Assembly: GCA_003864495.1 (NCBI GenBank) | Contig: ML133378.1 | Span: 850,009 to 914,008, forward strand | Origin: Nemopilema nomurai | Lineage: Eukaryota; Cnidaria; Scyphozoa; Rhizostomeae; Rhizostomatidae | Length of the DNA: 64,000 nucleotides | Reading direction: 5' to 3' | Shown here: positions 57,341 through 64,000 of the stretch, in pieces | How positions within the stretch are numbered: the first letter of the stretch is position 1 | Layout of the letters: each line of letters starts with the position of its first letter | Made by a program: the position numbers and the translations under genes | Notes under the pieces: model-generated | What the model saw: the letters and a program-made list of their open reading frames with translations, nothing else | What the model was told of the DNA's origin: nothing | Databases searched by the model: none

Positions 57341-58801
57341 AAGGTACCAAACAATTTTGTTAACAGGTTTTCTTGACAAAATTGTAACTAATAATACTAG
57401 CTTTCTTTATCATAACTCTTACTATTGACCTGAAATTTTTTATGGGAATTTCTCGTCATCATGGTCATATATGCGCACCCCTGGTCTTTTGAATGGCGAA
57501 TTTGAATTCTCCTAAAACTGCTTGGGCCACAAACTAAATTGGAGACTCACGTCTTCAGACCCAAAAAAGCCCAAATAGAGGGGTCGACAACCAATGGGGT
57601 GGGGGGATGATGTTTAGAGTAAAAGGAGCATAGTGACGGCAAGCAAGGGGCAAAGGCAGAGTTAGTGAGAAATGCGAATTTCGCATATTATTAGTGAACT
57701 TATCCTAGTTATTGTTAGTAAAAATTGGAAATTAAAGTTGTTGATTTTATCATCAGTTGGAAATTAAAGTTGTAAGATTCAAAGGGTAAGATTGACAAAA
57801 TGTATTGCAGAGGTTTGTGATATCAACTAAATAATTTAAGGTAATTACTTGTTAATTACGTAAATTTGTAATTCAAGATTTTTACTAATTGATATTGATT
57901 GTAGACTATTTTATGTTCGAATTTTTTATAACTATTGTTGCTACTGTTGTTTAATCTGCAGCAAATTGTTGCATACTATGTTTGTAAGAAGTAGCACTCG
58001 ATTAATGTAAATAGCTGCTGCAGGAGTGGCTCTTCAACTAATGTATTCAGATTAATTAATTTTTCTATGATGATGATGATAGAAACGCCAAACATCGGTT
58101 GCGTGTTTGTCACTTTGCCATCAATATTTCCCGATATTGAAGAGGTACGCACAACACTAGATGCGCCAGTCTTTAGCTTCATAAGAACTTGTGACCTTTT
58201 CAATTTCGAGTAGCAGGACTCAAAAGAGGAGTTTTAAATTCGCATGTTATTTATTTTCATAAAACTGAGTAAAGTGAATATTGTCAGACAATTCTCGAAA
58301 CCCAGCTTAGCACAGCGAGCAGCTATTGGCTAATTAATTTTTTCATTAATCTAGCTGAGAACACTTAATTAGGTCGGCTCTAACTGGAATTGCCTCAGTT
58401 GAAATAGAAAAGGCTTAAATCCTTGTGAAAGGCATCTAACACAAAAGAGCTCAAGTCAATTATACAGCTGATGTGATAAACAAAAATTAAAGGAAAGGCA
58501 TACAGGATATAGGCGCTTAAAAATGTTGAAATCTTGCATTTAAAAAATGCAAAGATGCCACTCTTTGAATTGTTTGTGAATAGTTTTAAAACGCAGCAAT
58601 ACAACAAGTGGATAAAAACTGATAGAGAAGTAATCAAGAGAAACTATCAAGAAAGATTGAAGGTAAACCTTATGGTTTCTAGAAAATTCCACAACAAGAG
58701 AAGGCATTCAATTAATAGAATGTTCAAAATCATGTAGCGAAGTGTGTGATACAAGCCATATAAAGAAAAAAAATTGATATATTGGATGTCAATTGAAATT
58801 A
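57341..58801. other. Intergenic stretch between two convergent genes
   Basis: It separates the 3' ends of the Cys-loop receptor (+) and TIMELESS (-). No gene seen. AATTAAAGTTGT plus flanking sequence is duplicated near 57728-57770, and a short GATGATGATGAT run lies at 58068. Confidence 0.5.
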
Positions 58802-61800
58802 TTAAGAAGAAGTAGATATGTTTATTTCTGGATTGATGAAATCTTTATCCTCTGCAAAACTGCTTTGATCATCGCTTTGAAGTTGTAGCTTTCTTCTTCT
58901 TTTTTCCTGTCTTTTCTGCTCACCATCTCCATCATCACTCTCGCAACCACCACTCTCACCATTGTCAAGAAAGGCCACATCTCGCCTACGTTTGACAGGA
59001 TTTTTTTCTGACGACTTGACGCTATTGCGATTCAGCTCAATGTCAACAACATCGTCAATTGAGTAGCTTGAATCGTCATTAGTTTTGCGAAGGACCGCTT
59101 TGGAGTGGCTTAGATTTTCTTTGTCATCGTTTGAAAATCTTTTTGTCGCTTCGTCACTTCTTTCTGCATCGAATTGAGTAGAAGTGACGGAGCACCTCAC
59201 TTCATCATCGCTTCTCTCAGCCCTTGCGCCAGCCATTGTGCCTCTGTTTCCCGAAAGGAACTCTTCGAATGTATCATCATCACTTTAATTAAAAGAGAAG
59301 ATAAGGAAGTGTGTCAACTCCTTGCATACGTAAAGCTATCACGTTATTTTACAGCTAATACGCTTTTCCATCAATCAAAGACCAACACACTGTAGCGACT
59401 ACTTAGACGGCGTACCTTGCATCCTTTAGGATATTACTTGATTCGCATGCTGCATCAGTTTTTGCTGTTGACTTCCCTTCACTTTCTTCAAGTGCAGCGT
59501 TCTTTTCGGTAGAACTTTCTGTTTCAGGATTGTTGAGGAAAAAGTGTATAACACAGTTAGACAAATAAAACTTCTAACAAAAATACAAAAACAAAGAAAT
59601 AGCTCAAAATGCGTCTACTTACGGATTGATAAATACGTTGATGGTCTTCGGAATCCAATACTTTTTACTTTTCATGTCGCAAAATAATTCATGGTAACTT
59701 TGGCTGGACAATTATTACATAAATCAGTGAAACATGCAGAACAGGTGAAATCCGAACCTAATTCTTGGGCGAATCCTCGAAGCTCGAGAGGGTTTAGACT
59801 TGCTGATATCCGCCAGAATGACTCCTTAAAGAGTGAAAAAAAAGTTTTAATGCCGGAAACATGAAGCAAATAACAGAAAGAGTTAAGTGAACAAGCGGTT
59901 GATGGTACAAAACTTCACAATAACTAGAAATTGCGGAACCAGATTTTGCATACAAATACTTTCTCGTCCGACCCTCCCCAGAGTATACGAACGTCAGAAA
60001 ACAACCAAAAGCTGACACAATATAAAGCCAGTTGTGGATAAAACACTAGGGGTGATAAAAAGAGCGCATGATTGGTTGCAACTGACTAATCAGCGTTACT
60101 TAACACCTCACTTTAGAAGAGCCCAAGGGAAAAGACGAACTCTTTCTGTCTACAAAGAATGGGATTTTCCATTGAAATGTAGACAGACTCCAAAACACTT
60201 AGGTGAAAAGACCACCTAGCTTGCCCAATTTTGCGAACATTGTCGTCATTGTATGTTTTGGCGCAATCTTGATTCTCAAAAAGGTGTTTAAATCTTTAAT
60301 TTTTGCTTGAAAGATATAGATTATTCTTGACAAACAAAGAAAACATTTTTCATATAGCTTTTCTTAAGGATCAAAGAGAATGTATGGAGCCAAAAATAAA
60401 ATAATTGGACAAAAAGGTCATTACCTGCTCATTAACAGGTGGCGAAATGCCAATGCTCTTCAACATCCTCTGGAACAGTTTCATTGACAATGCATGATCA
60501 TGCTCTTCAGTGATTGGCACAAGTGGAATTGACTGCCAATCATCTTTGAAAAACAAAAAAAATTCAGTCAAAAAAGAAACCGAGATCCGAGCAGGGGCTA
60601 AGATTGTCTTTAGGTTGGAAATAGATATAAAAATTAAACCAGGGCAAAGACACACCCAATCGAAACATCTCAACATTTTTCAAAGCTTTATCATAATGGT
60701 GAATAGTCAAGAGATTGCACTTCTGGTTAAGAGCCAGTTGGTAGTTGGCAAACGTGACAAAACAAGAGAAGATGACCAAACACCCAAGTGCATGACGCCA
60801 ACAAGCGAATATCCGTGCGAGCAAGGGGTCTTTTAGCATGATCTATTTGTGAATTGTCAATTAACAAAACCCAGGTTTCGTAGAGATAAGAGCTACCTAA
60901 TTGAGTACCAGTCTTTGAAGAGAGAATAAAATACCTATCCATCATTTTTCTCAAGGTTTTCTGGTCATTCAACATTCTAAAAAATTTTTAACAAGTACGA
61001 ATCTAGTTCTGGTACGATAAAATATATAAATTTCGATAAAAAGGAAGATTGACCTATAAAAATTCAAGTACCTTGGTCAGTCGTTTCACGCTCATTTGCA
61101 AGCCGAGTAAGGCGACTCTTTATCCAGTAAATCTCATTGGCAAAACCTCGAAAAAATTGATGATAATTAAATTTACGTCCCTAACTGATAAAAGTACTGC
61201 TGAGAAGGAATCCAATGCAATTGGGAAAACTTTCAAAATCATGTGACAGATATATTGAGATCTGGCTTGCTTAGCACGATAGTGCCAAAAGTGACGTAAA
61301 TCGGGAACTCAGTATAACAGAACATGACACTAAGCATAACAGAGGATTACCCTCATCTCTCAACTTCTTGACAATTTGAGAGAGGCAGGAATGTAACGGA
61401 AATTGGTCACCATCTTCGCCCTGCAACTGGTCCTCGTCCGAATGGCTAAATGAATCGATACTTTCTGTCTCTTTTATATCTGCTAAATGAACAAGAACTG
61501 GATCAACTGCAAATTGAAACTGAATGTGTCTTTAATATTCATGTACTAATATTGAATAAAAAAGACGTCTTTAATACTTAGAAAACAAAAAGAAATTATT
61601 AAGCAGGGAATCAAATTTTAAAAGTTGCTAGTAAGTTGAAAAGAAACAAAGAACTTCTTATTGATAGACAACCCTATATTTAATACAGAGATTGAATCAT
61701 GATCAGAAACTAAATAAATCACCAAATGAAGCAGCTTCTTGTACAAACCTTTTTCATCGTCATCAAACTCTTCGTCAACCTTAACAAGGGAGAATGGTAT

Positions 61801-62443
61801 AAAAGTCAAGAGATTTTTGTTTCTCTAAGCTTCATAGACAAATTACAGCATTCGTTATATTTTGTGATATCTGGAACATGTTTATTTCACTTGGACGCAC
61901 CAATAGCATAGAAAATTTGTTCTCGACATGCTCCAAAAAAAAAGTTGGTTGCGAAGGGAACACGTCCAGTTATTGAAAAACGGCATAAGTCAATTCAAGT
62001 AATCTTCAGCGAAAACGAAGCTAGCAAAAAATAAAGATAATTGCAAAAATCGCAAGAAGCTGCAAAGTGGAGGAGCTCGTACGACTAATTCGACGTCTTC
62101 GACGCCAAACTCGCTGCCATTTTCAACTGTTTTCTTCTTCTTTCGTCGCCTATGGAGTTCCTTTCTATCGTGCACTAAACCAAGTTCAAGGAGCCGAGAA
62201 ATTATCTGAAATTAAAATTAATGTAAATAGACCTGTTGTTAGCGCCAGATTCAGACAAAAGTCATCAAGAAATAAATAAAACAGTTCGAAAAACTCTAAT
62301 GAATAATAAAAAATCGTAAAAGTTGATGTGTGCAATCATCAACATTTGATTTGAAAAGTATGCATGTTGGGTACTTAAATAAATACACACCGTCTTCTTT
62401 GATTTACCCGATGTATGCGAATTGAGGATATTTTCAATGGGAT
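58802..62443 (-). CDS. TIMELESS: TIMELESS homologue, C-terminal half (5' exons outside the window)
   Basis: Nine minus exons in consistent phase: 62443-62391, 62205-62083, 61779-61749, 61506-61351, 61146-61072, 60543-60425, 59824-59758, 59518-59416 and 59282-58802 (about 402 residues). Diagnostic blocks are PIENILNSHTSGKSKKT, IISRLLELGLVHDRKEL then RRRKKKK, GFANEIYWIKSRL, QSIPLVPITEEHDHA, FQRMLKSIGISPP and ESFWRISASLNPLELRGFAQ. In vertebrate TIMELESS the last blocks form the PARP1-binding domain. The acidic/basic tail (SDDDTFEEFLSG, KRRRDVAFLD, stop at 58802) is also typical. TIMELESS with TIPIN protects replication forks in the nucleus. A 31-bp microexon encodes VDEEFDDDEK. A Penelope fragment sits in the 60424-59825 intron and a 19-bp minisatellite lies upstream. 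No break is seen in the part present. Confidence 0.92.
59840..60300 (-). mobile_element. Penelope-like 3' fragment (copy C) in a TIMELESS intron
   Basis: 60110-60290 on minus matches the C-terminal end of copy A (up to the FVFSLGLF-type tail). It is followed by the same 3' region (GCGTTACTTAACACCT, CCAAAAGCTGAC, GGTACAAAACTTCACA). It is more diverged from copies A and B than they are from each other, so it is older. It lies in the same orientation as the host gene, in the intron between 60425 and 59824, where it does not disturb the exons. Confidence 0.82.
59947..59989 (-). ncRNA. Decayed hammerhead ribozyme in copy C
   Basis: On minus: GTATACT, CTGGGGA, GGGTCGGAC, GAG, AAAGTATTT, G, TATGC. 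Stems I and III still pair, but A6 of CTGANGA and an A of GAAA are changed to G, and the cleavage-site base is G, which hammerheads do not accept. It should be inactive. Confidence 0.55.
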
Positions 62444-62576
62444 CTATGAAGAAATGCGAAATGAAAAACCAGAAAGCAAATTCTTATTATTATGTCTTGC
62501 ATACAACCTCGTTCCTATTCAAGTCACTATTACTATTCAAGTTACAAGGAATTTCGGGGCCTTGGTTTTCTTTATG

Positions 62577-62881
62577 AAATCAGTTATTTAGATTGAAATC
62601 AGTTATTTAGATTGAAATCAGTTATTTAGATTGAAATCCGTTATTTAGATTGAAATCAGTTATTTAGATTGAAATCAGTTATTTAGATTGAAATCAGTTA
62701 TTTAGATTGAAATCAGTTATTTAGATTGAAATCAGTTATTTAGATTGAAATCAGTTATTTAGACTGAAATCAGTTATTTAGATTGAAATCAGTTATTTAG
62801 ATTGAAATCAGTTATTTAGACTGAAATCAGTTATTTAGATTGAAATCAGTTATTTAGATTGAAATCAGTTATTTAGATTGA
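62577..62881. repeat. 19-bp minisatellite, about 16 units
   Basis: Tandem copies of AGTTATTTAGATTGAAATC, nearly perfect (a few units carry one change, such as ATCCG or AGACTG). It lies upstream of the first visible TIMELESS exon, probably in an intron. The homogeneity points to recent expansion. Confidence 0.95.
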
Positions 62882-62889
62882 GCTGCAAA

Positions 62890-63458
62890 AGAATGAAACC
62901 CGATACTGCCATACAGGTATACTGCAATCTACAACATTACAGAATTGGAAAATTGGAAACATCGGTGGACAACATTGCCATGGAAACATCGGTGGACAAC
63001 ATTTGAGGTAAAATCGCAAATGAAAGGTAAAACAGGGATTAAATTTTTCATTACTGTTTAGAATGAACTAAATACTTTGTGAAACAATAATAATAGCTTG
63101 ATATATTTTGTGAACGGTTGGTGCTACCTTAAAGCGCATTTGGACCCTAGCCATAAGGTGAATAACTTTCACAAAAAGATATCATAGGTGCCGTTTTATC
63201 AAAAGAGCGTTACTCTCTCAGTGTAATGCTTTTTTCTGGTTGATATTGCAAGGATTCCTAGATTAACCTGTTACATTACAATCCATACAAGGGTCTTTCA
63301 TTGCCATTTATGCTGTTGCCTATCTACTTATGAAATAGTTTGGCATTCTTGAACAACAAAACCTATAACATATGCATCCTTTATTTCTCTACGGCAGGAT
63401 AAACCACGAACCCAGATTCTTTTCACACATCGTTGTTTCTGTAAAAAACTCTTTAATG
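62890..63458. other. Stretch with no supportable gene (probably TIMELESS intron)
   Basis: Between the minisatellite and the Penelope copy. A short direct repeat (GGAAACATCGGTGGACAACAT, two copies near 62956-63002) is the only structure. No TIMELESS exon is found here. Confidence 0.5.
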
Positions 63459-64000
63459 GCTGGAAAAAGCGGAACTAGTTTTTGCGCGGACGTTGTGATC
63501 CTGTGGGTCTGGTCCTATCGTAAACTGTACGAGCCAAGGATTTTTGGTTGACTAATTCTAAAAGACGTTTTTGTAGTTTCTGCTCGTTCGTAGCCAAATT
63601 GTCGTGCTGAGAGGCAACTTAAGAATCTTGGTTTTGTCAAAAAGAATGTCTCCCAATTTACTGACATAATCAGTTTTATTCAAAATGACGACCCCAGATC
63701 CTTTGTCAGGTTTTGTGATTAAGATCTGTTTGTTGTCCCGTAAACTTTTGATGGCTTGGAAATGTTCCTTATGCATACTAAAATCTCTAAGGTCGACAGG
63801 AGTGCCACAGTAAGCGTGAGCCAAATCGCTTAGCTTGACGTTTAGAGCACGAGCCTCAGTAAACGAAACAGGCTCATGCCACTAAAGCTGAGAATAAAGA
63901 ATTTCAAATCCAGCAAAAACCTCCTCTCTGCTGATACTTTGTGGTGGAAGGCAAAAGTCAAGACCATGGCTAAGGACGAACTTTTCTGTGTCAGAGAGGA
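63459..64000 (-). mobile_element. Penelope-like retroelement, copy D (N-terminal part, cut by window end)
   Basis: From the window edge on minus: LSDTEKFVLSHGLDF, an early Penelope block, then after stops WHEPVSFTEARALN, LAHAYCGTPVDLRDFSMHKE, KPDKGSGVVILNKTDYVSK and VYDRTRPTGSQRPR. At about 63485 the coding part joins directly to GGAACTAGTTTTTGCG-type sequence that normally lies next to the ribozyme. Everything from RT motif A onward is therefore deleted here. It continues to the right, out of view. Confidence 0.8.

Noticed and set aside
60880..60975. Possible TIMELESS exon MLNDQKTLRKMMDR on minus
   Set aside because: It has splice-like borders, but the exons on either side (61146-61072 and 60543-60425) already join in phase and match the family continuously without it.
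1..64000. Search for CRISPR arrays, operons or bacterial-type genes
   Set aside because: The regular arrays present are minisatellites without spacers. Introns, poly(A) signals and animal gene families show that this is eukaryotic DNA.

Overview
This window looks like nuclear DNA of an animal, most likely a cnidarian. It is AT-rich, its genes are split by GT-AG introns, and it carries many old transposon copies. The cnidarian call rests mainly on a neuropeptide precursor on the minus strand (13.2-14.9 kb) with three copies of a cyclic, amidated peptide of the form CxSPMCWFR(P/G)-amide. This resembles the CTGQMCWFRamide family that I recall being described from jellyfish. I cannot name the class or species.

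I could assemble five host gene models from splice sites, reading phase and family motifs. (1) An intronless seven-helix membrane protein on + (6.7-7.6 kb), possibly distantly related to TspO. (2) The cyclic neuropeptide precursor on -, with a signal-peptide exon, a main exon and a poly(A) signal. (3) A C11orf54/PTD012 homologue on + (29.8-38.1 kb): two exons around a 7.4-kb intron that holds a decayed BEL/Pao retrotransposon, itself hit by a short TA-flanked inverted-repeat element. (4) A complete nine-exon anion-type Cys-loop receptor on + (52.9-57.3 kb, 409 aa). (5) The 3' half of TIMELESS on - (58.8-62.4 kb, nine exons, running out of the window to the right). A two-exon gene for a 70-residue secreted peptide (41.4-41.7 kb, -) is likely. 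A RecQ-like helicase exon (1.4 kb) and a THAP-domain start behind E2F-like sites (11.2 kb) are fragments.

Mobile DNA fills much of the rest. Penelope-like retroelements are the most striking: a head-to-head pair at 45.7-48.3 kb, a 3' fragment at 59.8-60.3 kb inside a TIMELESS intron, and a 5' part at 63.5-64.0 kb. Downstream of the reverse-transcriptase/GIY-YIG reading frames sit two near-perfect type I hammerhead ribozymes (45707-45752 on -, 48231-48276 on +), plus two decayed ones. One of the paired copies has lost its whole GIY-YIG endonuclease by an in-frame deletion. Other elements are a 1.2-kb hAT-like element with intact 8-bp target duplication, a hAT/ZMYM1-like transposase relic, a TTAA-flanked inverted-repeat element, three LINE 3' fragments, several minisatellites and a 44.5-45.6 kb palindrome carrying a conserved unknown ORF.

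The genes do not form a pathway. Long stretches (about 1.5-4.5, 17.8-19.8, 24.6-27.5, 38.2-41.2 and 50.1-52.8 kb) show no gene I can support.
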